A stretch of 64,000 nucleotides of DNA from Micromonospora vinacea. GTDB lineage: Bacteria > Actinomycetota > Actinomycetes > Mycobacteriales > Micromonosporaceae. The notes below the pieces were generated by a model. The model was not told the origin of the DNA. It saw only the letters and a list, made by a program, of their open reading frames with translations, and searched no databases. Shown here one piece after another: positions 36,679 through 44,499 of this stretch. The position numbers were made by a program, and so were the translations under genes. Numbering within the stretch: the stretch's first letter is position 1; each line of letters opens with the position of its first letter. The DNA lies in assembly GCF_015751785.1 (NCBI RefSeq), contig NZ_JADOTY010000001.1, positions 1 to 64,000 on the forward strand. Reading direction: 5' to 3'.

Positions 36679-37358
36679 TCCGTGCCGTCCGGCGGTTGCT
36701 CCGGCAGCCGTCGGCCGCCCGGTTCGCCCTGCTGGTGCTGCTGATCGTCGGGTGCGGGTTACTGCTGCTCCTGGTGCCCCGCCCGGATCCGGCGCAGCTG
36801 CCGCTGGTCGCCGACCGGCTGGGCGACCTCGCGCCGGTGGCGGCGATCCTCGGGGGCGCGTTGCTCCTCGTCGCGCTGGTGCCCCGGACCTTCATCACGC
36901 TCGCGGCGGGCGCGATCTTCGGCCCCCTGGAGGGTGCCGCGTACGCCCTGGGCGCCGCGCTGGTGGCCGCGGCGATCGGGTTCACTGTCGGCCGGTTGCT
37001 CGGTCGGGAGTTCGTCGCCGAACGGGTCCGCGGTCGGCTGGCCCGCCTCGACGGCTGGTTCGCCCGGCAGAGCGTGCTCGGTGTGGTGACCGTCCGGTTG
37101 CTGCCGATCGCCGGCTTCGGACTGGTCAGCTACGGCTACGGCACGACCGGCGCCCGAGTGCTGCCGTTCCTGGCCGGCAGCGTGATCGCGTCCGCGCCGA
37201 CCGCCTTCGGCTACGCGGCGATCGGCGCGGCGGTCAGCTCCCCCGGCCACGTCAACTGGTACGCCGCCGCCCCGGCCAGCCTCGGCCTGATCGCCAGCGT
37301 GGTGCTCATCCACCAGTGGTGGCGAGCCGAGCGCCGACGCCGCGCCATGCCGGTCTGA
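36675..37358 (+). CDS. TVP38/TMEM64 (DedA-like) membrane protein
   Basis: A 227-residue protein with six to seven hydrophobic segments. The family core reads LVPRTFITLAAGAIFGPLEG, the loop VAERVRGRLARLDGW, and LLPIAGFGLVSYGYGTTGARV, followed by LAGSVIASAPTAFGYAAIGAA. TVP38/DedA proteins may act as lipid or metabolite transporters; DedA members flip undecaprenyl phosphate, so a role near murT-gatD is attractive but unproven. The ATG overlaps the gatD stop by four bases, a strong sign of one operon. Confidence 0.85.
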   Translation: MIRAVRRLLRQPSAARFALLVLLIVGCGLLLLLVPRPDPAQLPLVADRLGDLAPVAAILGGALLLVALVPRTFITLAAGAIFGPLEGAAYALGAALVAAAIGFTVGRLLGREFVAERVRGRLARLDGWFARQSVLGVVTVRLLPIAGFGLVSYGYGTTGARVLPFLAGSVIASAPTAFGYAAIGAAVSSPGHVNWYAAAPASLGLIASVVLIHQWWRAERRRRAMPV

Positions 37359-37483
37359 CCCGCTGCCGAAAACCCTGCGGACGTCGATGACAGGATCCTG
37401 CCGGTTCGGCGGTGGTAACGGCCGGACGACGATCCCGCCGGCAGGGCATCGGGCAGCGCCGGCGCGATCTAGCGTCTGCGGCC

Positions 37484-38698
37484 ATGAAGCCCTTGCCCCG
37501 AGCCAGGATCGGCTCCCGAGCCGTCGCCCTCGTTGCGGCCCTCGTGGCGGCGCTGCTCGCGGCGTGCACCCCGGGTGATCCACCGGCCGCGTCGTCGCCG
37601 TCCGCCACGGCCGAGGCGCCGCCCGCGACGCGGGTGACCGCCCCACCGCTCGCCGACTTCTGCCCGGTCGCCATGCCACGAAGCTGGCAGGACGCGATCC
37701 GTGACAGTCGCCTTCCACAGGAACCCGGGGAAAAGTGGGCGGCACTCACCCCGGCGCCGGATGGCCGCTCCGCGTTCGCCACTGTGCAGCGCGGCGGCTC
37801 GATGACGCTGGTCTGGCAGGAGAAGGACGGCCGACGGAGGGAGGTGGCCACCATGCCGGACATGTTCACCTTCCCACTGTGGGGCGTCTTCGACGGGCGC
37901 TGGCTGGTGTACGCGCGCAGCAGCCTCATGCGAGCGGCACCCCATGGCGGCGGCGGCTCCGAACTGTTCGCCTGGGACTCGGAGTCGGGGACCGCACCAC
38001 GGCAGGTGCTGGGCACCGCGGACCTCCTCTTCCGGCCACCGCTGCGCGACGGGAAGCTCGCCGTCACCAGGATCCTCGCCGAGGACCGGAACGAGCTGAC
38101 CCTGCACGACCTGGCTGCCGGGACGGTCCGCACGGTGGCCACCGGCCCGGTGGGCGGTGTCGGGTTCCACGGCGCCGACCTGCTCTGGTTCGATCGGGCC
38201 ACGGGTCGCCTGAACGCGATCGGTCCGGACGGTAAGGCCGGGTCCGCGCCGCAGCCGAGCCCGGGACCTGACACCACAGTCGACGTCACCACCGACGGCC
38301 GGACCACGGCCTGGGTGTCCCGCGACGAGCGCGCCCTTACCGTCTGGCGACCGGACTGGGCGGCACCGGTCCGCGTGTTCCGGGTGACCCCTCCGCCGGC
38401 TACGGCCGCCGCTACCTCGTTGCCACCGGGCACCAGGCCCCCGACCGTCGACCCCTTCCACACGGTTGCCACGCCCACCGCCGTCGGAGACCTGGTGATC
38501 TTCCAGTACCACCTGGGTTGGTACGTGGCCGACCTGCGAACCGGGTCGTACGTGCGGCTGACCGCCGATCACGCCCACGCGGTCGTCTCGGGCGAGGCGC
38601 TGCTGGTGGACCCGGACAACAACTCGGACCCCGCACAGCAGCACGCGTACTCGCTGCTGCGTCCGGACCGGCTGCCGCCACTGCCGCCCTGCCCGTGA
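37484..38698 (+). CDS. Predicted lipoprotein with WD-like/beta-propeller repeats
   Basis: A 404-residue exported protein. A signal peptide (residues 1-28) with hydrophobic core VALVAALVAALLAAC gives a lipobox with Cys near residue 26, so it should be lipid-anchored by LspA. A Pro/Ala/Thr linker follows. The body has repeated short strands with Trp and Asp (FAWDSESG, LTLHDLAAG, VWRPDWAAP, QYHLGWYVADL), suggesting a beta-propeller, but no recognised domain. ATG at 37484 is chosen as the start of the signal peptide; the frame upstream is not signal-like. Function unknown. Confidence 0.75.
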   Translation: MKPLPRARIGSRAVALVAALVAALLAACTPGDPPAASSPSATAEAPPATRVTAPPLADFCPVAMPRSWQDAIRDSRLPQEPGEKWAALTPAPDGRSAFATVQRGGSMTLVWQEKDGRRREVATMPDMFTFPLWGVFDGRWLVYARSSLMRAAPHGGGGSELFAWDSESGTAPRQVLGTADLLFRPPLRDGKLAVTRILAEDRNELTLHDLAAGTVRTVATGPVGGVGFHGADLLWFDRATGRLNAIGPDGKAGSAPQPSPGPDTTVDVTTDGRTTAWVSRDERALTVWRPDWAAPVRVFRVTPPPATAAATSLPPGTRPPTVDPFHTVATPTAVGDLVIFQYHLGWYVADLRTGSYVRLTADHAHAVVSGEALLVDPDNNSDPAQQHAYSLLRPDRLPPLPPCP

Positions 38699-38788
38699 CC
38701 ACCGGAGCGCAACCGCCGGGCGGCTGGTCGAGCTGATCCGAAGACTGCACGAGCCGGTGGTGCGGCGACCGGCGGGGCATGCGCCGGA

Positions 38789-38836
38789 GAGCGTGATGAC
38801 TCAGAGGCATCAATATGCCTCTGAGTCATCACGCTC
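38789..38836. repeat. Perfect 22-bp palindrome between convergent genes (family copy 1)
   Basis: Left arm 38789-38810 and right arm 38815-38836 pair perfectly over 22 bases around the loop CAAT. The arm begins GAGCGTGATGACTCAGAGGC. It lies between the lipoprotein gene (plus) and leuS (minus), which converge, so it can act as a terminator for both. There is no T-run after it. A second copy with the same 15-base core, GAGCGTGATGACTCA, is at 54845-54898. Confidence 0.85.
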
Positions 38837-38883
38837 AACGCGGTGCCCGCCTCCGTGGACGTCACGGTGCGTATCGCTCGCAG

Positions 38884-41724
38884 TCAGGCGACGACCGAGA
38901 CCATCCGGCCCTTGACCACGATGACCTTGCGGGGTTCCTTGCCACCCAGGGTCGCCGCCACCGCGTCCAGGGCCGCCGCGCGGACGACCTCTTCGGAGGC
39001 GTCGGCGGGGACCTCGATACGGCCACGGACCTTGCCGTTGACCTGCACCGGGTAGGTCACCGTGTCGGCCACCAGCAGGGCCGGGTCGGCGGTCGGGAAG
39101 TCCGCGTACGTCAGCGAGGTGTCGTGGCCCAACTTGCGCCACAGCTCCTCGGCCAGGTGCGGTGCGAACGGCGCCACCATCAGCACCAGCGGCTCGGCCA
39201 CCTCGCGGGGCGTGGCCGACAGTCGGGTCAGCCCGTTGGTCAGCTCGATCAGCTTGGCGATCGCGGTGTTGAACCGGATGCCGTCCATGTCGCCACGGAC
39301 TCCGTCGATCACCTTGTGCAGCAGCCGGCGGGTCGCCTCGTCGGCCGGGTCCTCGGTGATCCGCAGGGCGCCGGTCTGCTCGTCGACGACGGCCCGCCAC
39401 ACCCGCTGCAGGAACCGGTACGAGCCGACCACCGCCCGGGTCTCCCAGGGGCGGGAGACCTCCAGCGGGCCCATCGACATCTCGTACACCCGGAAGGTGT
39501 CCGCGCCGTAGGCGGCGCACATGTCGTCGGGGGTCACCACGTTCTTCAGCGACTTGCCCATCTTGCCGTACTCGCGGTTGACCGCCAGGTCGCCCAGGTA
39601 GTAGCCGCCGTCGCGCTCGAAGACCTCCTCGGCCTGCACGTAGCTGCCGCGCGAGTCGGTGTACGCGTACGCCTGGATCATGCCCTGGTTGAACAGCTTG
39701 CGGAACGGCTCGAACGACGACACGTGCCCCAGGTCGAACAGCACCTTGTGCCAGAACCGCGCGTACAGCAGGTGCAGCACGGCGTGCTCGGCGCCACCGA
39801 CGTACAGGTCGGTGCCCCCGCAGTCACCGTCGGCGCGCGGGCCCATCCAGTACCGCTCGTTCTCCGCGTCGACGAACCGCTCGCTGTTGGTCGGGTCCAG
39901 GTAGCGCAGCTCGTACCAGCAGGAGCCGGCCCACTGCGGCATCACGTTGGTTTCCCGGGTGTAGCGCTTCGGCCCGTCACCCAGGTCCAGTTCGACCTCG
40001 ACCCAGTCGCGCCGCCGCGACAGCGGGGTCTCCGGGTTGCTGTTGGCGTCGTCGGCGTCGAACGTCTTCGGGGAGAAGTCGTCCACCTCCGGCAGCTCGA
40101 CCGGCAGCATCTCCTCCGGCAGGGCGATGGCCGCGCCGGTCTCGTCGTAGACGATCGGGAACGGTTCGCCCCAGTACCGCTGCCGGGAGAACAGCCAGTC
40201 GCGCAGCCGGTAGGTCACCGCGCCGGTGCCGTGCCCGTTCGCCTCCAACCAGGCGATGATCGCCGCCTTGGCGTCGGCGACCCCCAGGCCGTTCAGGTCC
40301 AGGCCGCGCTCGGGCGCGGCGCTGTTGATCGCCGGGCCGTCCCCGGTGTACGCCTTGCCGTCGAAGCCCTCCGCCGGCTGCACGGTACGGACGATGGGCA
40401 GCTCGAAGACCTCGGCGAACGCCCAGTCCCGCTCGTCCTGCGCCGGCACCGCCATGATCGCGCCGGTGCCGTAGCCGGCCAGCACGTAGTCGGCGATGAA
40501 GATCGGGATCTGCCCACCGGTGACCGGGTTGGTGGCGTACGCGCCGATGAAGACGCCGGTCTTCTCCTTGGTGTCGGACTGCCGCTCGACGTCGGTCTTG
40601 GCCGCTGCCGCCTTGCGGTACGCCTCGATGGCCTCCCGGGGGCTGGCGTGCCCGCCGGTCCAGGCGTCCCTCGTGCCCTCCGGCCAGCTGGCCGGGGCCA
40701 GCGTGTCGACCAGCTCGTGCTCGGGCGCCAACACCATGTAGGTGGCACCGAAGACGGTGTCCGGGCGGGTCGTGAACACCCGCACCGGCGTCGCGCTGGT
40801 CGGGAAGTCGATGTGGGCGCCGGTGGAGCGGCCGATCCAGTTGCGCTGCATCAGCTTGATCGGCTCGGGCCAGTCCAGGCTGTCCAGGTCGTCCAGCAGC
40901 CGGTCACCGTACGCGGTGATCCGCATCATCCACTGCTTCAGGTTGCGCTTGAAGACCGGGAAGTTGCCCCGCTCGGAACGGCCGTCGGCGGTGACCTCCT
41001 CGTTGGCCAGCACGGTGCCCAGCCCCGGGCACCAGTTCACCGGCGCCTGCGAGACGTACGCCAGGCGGTGGTCGTCGACGACCTGACGGCGCTCGGCGAC
41101 GCTCAGCTCGGCCCAGGCGCGGCCGTCCGGGGTGGGCCGGTTACCGCCTTCGAACTCGGCGATCAGCTCGGCGATCGGACGGGCCCGGCCGGCGTCGCTG
41201 TCGTACCAGGAGTTGAAGATCTGCAGGAAGATCCACTGGGTCCAGCGGTAGAAGTCGGTGTCGATGGTGGCCACCGAGCGGCGCTCGTCGTGCGCCAGCC
41301 CCAGCCGGCGCAGCTGCGCCTTGTACCGCTCGATGTTCGCGACGGTGGTGGTCCGGGGGTGGGTGCCGGTCTGCACCGCGTACTGCTCGGCGGGCAGGCC
41401 GAACGCGTCGAAGCCCATCGCGTGCAGCACGTTGCGGCCGGCCATCCGCTGGTAGCGGGCGTAGCAGTCGGTGCCGATGTAGCCCAGCGGGTGGCCGACG
41501 TGCAGGCCCGCTCCGGAGGGGTACGGGAACATGTCCAGCACGTACAGCTTTTCCGCGCCCGCGCGCGGGTGGGTCGGGTCGGCCAGCGGGCCGGTCGGGT
41601 TCGGTGCGTGGAAGGTGCCCTCGCGCGCCCAGGTGTCCTGCCAACGAATCTCGATCTCGTCGGCCAGGGCCGCGGTGTACCGGAACGGGGGAATGTCGCC
41701 CGCCGGTGCGGCTGCCTCACTCAT
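38884..41724 (-). CDS. leuS: Leucyl-tRNA synthetase LeuS
   Basis: A 946-residue class Ia synthetase that charges tRNA-Leu. The HIGH-type motif is [17 protein letters not shown] near residue 65, and KMSKS appears as [18 protein letters not shown]. The CP1 editing domain is present with [20 protein letters not shown] and [21 protein letters not shown]. The C-terminal part shows [23 protein letters not shown] at 41724 is chosen because the family N-terminus is near and GGAGAG lies before it. Upstream is a leader peptide attenuator. Confidence 0.97.
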   Translation of the reverse strand: MSEAAAPAGDIPPFRYTAALADEIEIRWQDTWAREGTFHAPNPTGPLADPTHPRAGAEKLYVLDMFPYPSGAGLHVGHPLGYIGTDCYARYQRMAGRNVLHAMGFDAFGLPAEQYAVQTGTHPRTTTVANIERYKAQLRRLGLAHDERRSVATIDTDFYRWTQWIFLQIFNSWYDSDAGRARPIAELIAEFEGGNRPTPDGRAWAELSVAERRQVVDDHRLAYVSQAPVNWCPGLGTVLANEEVTADGRSERGNFPVFKRNLKQWMMRITAYGDRLLDDLDSLDWPEPIKLMQRNWIGRSTGAHIDFPTSATPVRVFTTRPDTVFGATYMVLAPEHELVDTLAPASWPEGTRDAWTGGHASPREAIEAYRKAAAAKTDVERQSDTKEKTGVFIGAYATNPVTGGQIPIFIADYVLAGYGTGAIMAVPAQDERDWAFAEVFELPIVRTVQPAEGFDGKAYTGDGPAINSAAPERGLDLNGLGVADAKAAIIAWLEANGHGTGAVTYRLRDWLFSRQRYWGEPFPIVYDETGAAIALPEEMLPVELPEVDDFSPKTFDADDANSNPETPLSRRRDWVEVELDLGDGPKRYTRETNVMPQWAGSCWYELRYLDPTNSERFVDAENERYWMGPRADGDCGGTDLYVGGAEHAVLHLLYARFWHKVLFDLGHVSSFEPFRKLFNQGMIQAYAYTDSRGSYVQAEEVFERDGGYYLGDLAVNREYGKMGKSLKNVVTPDDMCAAYGADTFRVYEMSMGPLEVSRPWETRAVVGSYRFLQRVWRAVVDEQTGALRITEDPADEATRRLLHKVIDGVRGDMDGIRFNTAIAKLIELTNGLTRLSATPREVAEPLVLMVAPFAPHLAEELWRKLGHDTSLTYADFPTADPALLVADTVTYPVQVNGKVRGRIEVPADASEEVVRAAALDAVAATLGGKEPRKVIVVKGRMVSVVA

Positions 41725-41786
41725 CGTCTCTCCTCGCTTCGCTTCGCTTCGTCTCGGCACCACCGGGCCGGGCCGGCGGCGGGCAC

Positions 41787-41812
41787 AAAAAAGCCCCTCG
41801 CGCAGGAGGGGC
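41787..41812 (-). terminator. Intrinsic terminator (attenuator) upstream of leuS
   Basis: On the minus strand GCCCCTC (41812-41806), a six-base loop and GAGGGGC (41799-41793) are followed by six Ts (41792-41787). It stands about 62 bases before the leuS start, after the leader peptide, so it cannot be the end of another gene. It is the class of hairpin used in ribosome-mediated attenuation. Confidence 0.8.
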
Positions 41813-41813
41813 C

Positions 41814-41849
41814 GCCGTGCTGTCGCTGCGTTCAGCGCATCAGCACGGC
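41814..41849 (-). promoter_or_regulatory. Leader hairpin of the leuS attenuator
   Basis: On the minus strand GCCGTGCTG (41849-41841) pairs with CAGCACGGC (41822-41814), enclosing an inner CGCTG/CAGCG stem with a four-base loop. The stop codon of the leader peptide (41842-41840) is inside the 5' arm, so a translating ribosome would disturb it. A GGGCC in the leader codons just upstream could also pair with the terminator's GGCCC. This switch model is inference. Confidence 0.5.
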
Positions 41850-41878
41850 CCGGTAAGAAGCAGGAAGACTCCGGCCAT
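41840..41878 (-). CDS. leuS leader peptide (12 aa, three Leu codons in a row)
   Basis: The ATG at 41878 opens a 12-residue peptide, [12 protein letters not shown], that stops with TGA. Codons 6-8 are CTG, CTT, CTT, a Leu run just before the terminator region. Rare-type CTT codons would make stalling sensitive to charged tRNA-Leu. A -10 box lies seven bases before the ATG, so the leader is leaderless. This is the pattern of amino-acid control by ribosome-mediated attenuation: low charged tRNA-Leu stalls the ribosome and permits leuS transcription. Confidence 0.7.
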   Translation of the reverse strand: MAGVFLLLTGPC

Positions 41879-41885
41879 GCCCCGC

Positions 41886-41891
41886 AGTGTA
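41886..41891 (-). promoter_or_regulatory. -10 box of the leuS leader
   Basis: TACACT on the minus strand, seven bases before the leader peptide ATG. The -35 region is GC-rich and weak. The rest of the gap up to 42127 (about 400 bases in all between leuS and moxR) holds the moxR 5' region; TAGCCT at about 42014-42019 is a possible moxR -10, not firmly supported. Confidence 0.5.
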
Positions 41892-42127
41892 CCTCGCCCA
41901 CGGTTCGCCCTGCCGGCCCCCGGGGCGGGTCGGGCCGGTTCCCCCGAGCTGGCGAATATCGGTGCGTAACCGACGGACTACCTGCGGGGGTCGGCGATAA
42001 CGACAAACATGGTTAGCCTGAGAGACTAGTGAGATTCCTGCGGCAAACGAGGCTCGACGTCGCGAACCCAACGGCGGGTCCAGGTGCTCTCTAGAGAGCT
42101 GCCGTGACGGCGACGAGGAGGAGGCCC

Positions 42128-43183
42128 GTGACACAACAGACCTGGGACGAGGTGGGCGGCCTGTTGCCGCACGACGAGTTCCGCGCCGCCAGTGAGGCCA
42201 TCGTGGCCAACATCGAGCAGGTCATCGAGGGTAAGACCGCCACCGTGCGGCTCGCCCTGGCCGTCCTGCTCGCCGAGGGTCATCTCCTGATCGAAGACGT
42301 CCCGGGCGTCGGCAAGACCAAGCTTGCCAAGGCCCTCGCGCGGTCCATCGACTGCACGGTGCGGCGGATCCAGTTCACCCCCGACCTGCTGCCCAGCGAC
42401 GTCACCGGTGTCAGCGTCTACAACCAGGAGACGCACGACTTCGAGTTCCGCCCGGGCGCCGTGTTCGCCAACCTGGTGGTCGGCGACGAGATCAACCGGG
42501 CCTCCCCGAAGACCCAGTCGGCGTTGCTGGAGTGCATGGAGGAGCGACAGGTCACCGTCGACGGGGTGACCTACCAGCTCCAGACCCCGTTCATGGTGAT
42601 CGCCACCCAGAACCCGATCGAGATGGAGGGGACCTACCCGCTGCCGGAGGCGCAGCGCGACCGGTTCACCGCCCGCATCGCGATGGGTTACCCGGACTCC
42701 AACGCCGAGCTGGCCATGCTCGACGGGCACGGCGCCACCGACCCGCTGCACGAGCTGCGCGCGGTCTCCGACGCGGCCATCGTCCGGCAGCTGATCGCCA
42801 CCGTCCGGCAGGTGCACGTCGCGGACGCGGTCAAGCAGTACGCGATCGACCTGGTCACCGCCACCCGTGAGGCCCCCGACCTGCGGCTCGGCGCGTCCCC
42901 CCGGGCGACCCTGCAACTGCTGCGCACCGCCCGGGCGGTCGCCGCCCTGGAGGGCCGCGACTACGTCCTCCCCGACGACCTGCAGGCCCTGGCGGTGCCG
43001 GTGCTCGCCCACCGGATCATCCCGACGGCCGACGCGCAGCTCGCCCGGCGCACCACCGACGCGATCGTCTCCGAGCTGGTGCACCGCCTGCCGCTGCCAC
43101 ACGACCGGCAGCGCAACCCGTACGACACCCGGCCCCCCGCCACCGGCAACGGTCGCGCACCCTACGAGCCGCGGAGGCCATGA
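42128..43183 (+). CDS. MoxR-family AAA+ ATPase
   Basis: A 351-residue AAA+ chaperone-like ATPase. Walker A is LIEDVPGVGKTKLAKALA, Walker B is LVVGDEINRASPKTQSALLE, sensor 1 is MVIATQNPIEMEGTYPLPEA and the arginine finger region is RFTARIAMGYP. The C-terminal lid follows. GTG at 42128 has GAGGAGGAGG just before it. With the DUF58 and transglutaminase genes downstream it forms the common MoxR-DUF58-TgpA operon, thought to assemble or activate envelope proteins; the target here is not known. Confidence 0.92.
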   Translation: MTQQTWDEVGGLLPHDEFRAASEAIVANIEQVIEGKTATVRLALAVLLAEGHLLIEDVPGVGKTKLAKALARSIDCTVRRIQFTPDLLPSDVTGVSVYNQETHDFEFRPGAVFANLVVGDEINRASPKTQSALLECMEERQVTVDGVTYQLQTPFMVIATQNPIEMEGTYPLPEAQRDRFTARIAMGYPDSNAELAMLDGHGATDPLHELRAVSDAAIVRQLIATVRQVHVADAVKQYAIDLVTATREAPDLRLGASPRATLQLLRTARAVAALEGRDYVLPDDLQALAVPVLAHRIIPTADAQLARRTTDAIVSELVHRLPLPHDRQRNPYDTRPPATGNGRAPYEPRRP

Positions 43184-43184
43184 C

Positions 43185-44483
43185 GTGCGTGCCGGGCTAC
43201 GCGGGCTGACCACCCGCGGGCGGTCCTTCCTCGCCGCTGCGGTCGCGGCGGCGATCTCGGCCGGCATTCTCGGCGAGAAGGACCTGCTCCGGGTGGCCGT
43301 GCTGTTGGCCATCCTGCCGTTGCTGGCCGCCGCCTACGTCGGGCGGAGCCGCTACAAGCTGGCCTGCAACCGTTCGCTGGACCCGCACCGGGTTCCGGTC
43401 GGCGCCAACTCCCGTGTGGTGTTGCGCCTCCAGAACCTCTCCCGGCTGCCGACCGGCACCCTGCTCCTGGAGGACCGGCTGCCCTACGCACTGGGCAGCC
43501 GGCCCCGGGTGGTGTTGGAGCGGCTCGGCGCGCACCAGGCCAGCTCCGTGGCGTACACGGTGCGGGCCGACGTGCGGGGTCGCTACGACGTGGGCCCGCT
43601 GGTCGTCCGGATGACCGACCCGTTTGGTCTCTGTGAGCTCACCCGCTCCTTCCCCAGCACCGACCACCTGACGGTCATCCCGCAGGTCACCCCGCTGCCG
43701 TCGGTCCGGCTCCCCGGGGAGTACGCGGGCAGCGGCGACAGTCGGGCCCGCTCGGTGGCGGTGCACGGCGAGGACGACGCGGCGACCCGGGAGTACCGGC
43801 GCGGCGACGATCTGCGCCGGGTGCACTGGAAGTCCACCGCGCGCACCGGCGAGCTGATGGTGCGCCGCGAGGAGCAACCGTGGGAGAGCCGGGCCACAGT
43901 CGTCCTCGACACCCGGGCGTACGGGCACCGGGGCGAGGGGCCGACGGCGAGTTTCGAGTGGTCGGTCTCGGCCGCCGCGAGCATCGCCGTCCACCTGCGG
44001 CAGGCCGGTTACAAGTTGCGCCTGGTCACCGGCTCGGGGGCAGACGTGGACGCCTCGGAGGCCGGCGGGGACGGCGCGCTGCTCGACCACCTCGCGGAGG
44101 TCCGACTGGATCAGCGCGCCGAGGTCACCGGCCTCGTGCAGCGGGTCCGCCAACGCGCCGACGGCGGTCTGATCATCGGCCTGTTCGGCACGGTGAGCGT
44201 GGCCGAGGCGGAGCTGCTGGCCGGGCTGCGCGGCAACGGCGCCACCTGTGTCGGCTTCCTGCTGAACAGCTCCACCTGGCTCAGCCTGCCGGAGAAGGCC
44301 CGGGCCGAGGCGGAGCACGCCCACGCCGCCGCCGTCCTCGCCATGCTGCAGAGCGGCTGGCGGGTGGTCGGCGTCGACCATGACGGCCGACTGCCGGCGC
44401 TGTGGCCGCAGGTCGGCCGGGGCGCCCAGGGTTTCGCCCTGCGGGCCGCGCTGGCCGAGACGGTCGCCGGCGGTGTGCGATGA
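43185..44483 (+). CDS. DUF58 domain protein
   Basis: A 432-residue protein. Two membrane helices near the N-terminus (residues 15-32 and 36-52, SFLAAAVAAAISAGIL and LLRVAVLLAILPLLAAAYV) are followed by an immunoglobulin-like strand domain and the DUF58 signature AVHGEDDAATREYRRGDDLRRVHWKSTARTGELMVRREEQP in several short pieces (for example REYRRGDDLRRVHWKSTA). A vWA-like fold follows. GTG at 43185, one base after the moxR stop, is chosen. It probably works with MoxR; role unknown. Confidence 0.9.
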   Translation: MRAGLRGLTTRGRSFLAAAVAAAISAGILGEKDLLRVAVLLAILPLLAAAYVGRSRYKLACNRSLDPHRVPVGANSRVVLRLQNLSRLPTGTLLLEDRLPYALGSRPRVVLERLGAHQASSVAYTVRADVRGRYDVGPLVVRMTDPFGLCELTRSFPSTDHLTVIPQVTPLPSVRLPGEYAGSGDSRARSVAVHGEDDAATREYRRGDDLRRVHWKSTARTGELMVRREEQPWESRATVVLDTRAYGHRGEGPTASFEWSVSAAASIAVHLRQAGYKLRLVTGSGADVDASEAGGDGALLDHLAEVRLDQRAEVTGLVQRVRQRADGGLIIGLFGTVSVAEAELLAGLRGNGATCVGFLLNSSTWLSLPEKARAEAEHAHAAAVLAMLQSGWRVVGVDHDGRLPALWPQVGRGAQGFALRAALAETVAGGVR

Positions 44484-44499
44484 ACGGAAGGCTTCCCTC

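Noticed and set aside
38815..41856. A 1013-codon plus-strand open frame opposite leuS
   Set aside because: It mirrors leuS codons in a GC-rich genome. Its protein is low-complexity (Val, Gly, Arg, His) with no domain, while leuS on the other strand is complete.
41725..41891. A T-box riboswitch before leuS
   Set aside because: No T-box core or specifier stem was recognised. A Leu-codon leader peptide explains the terminator better.
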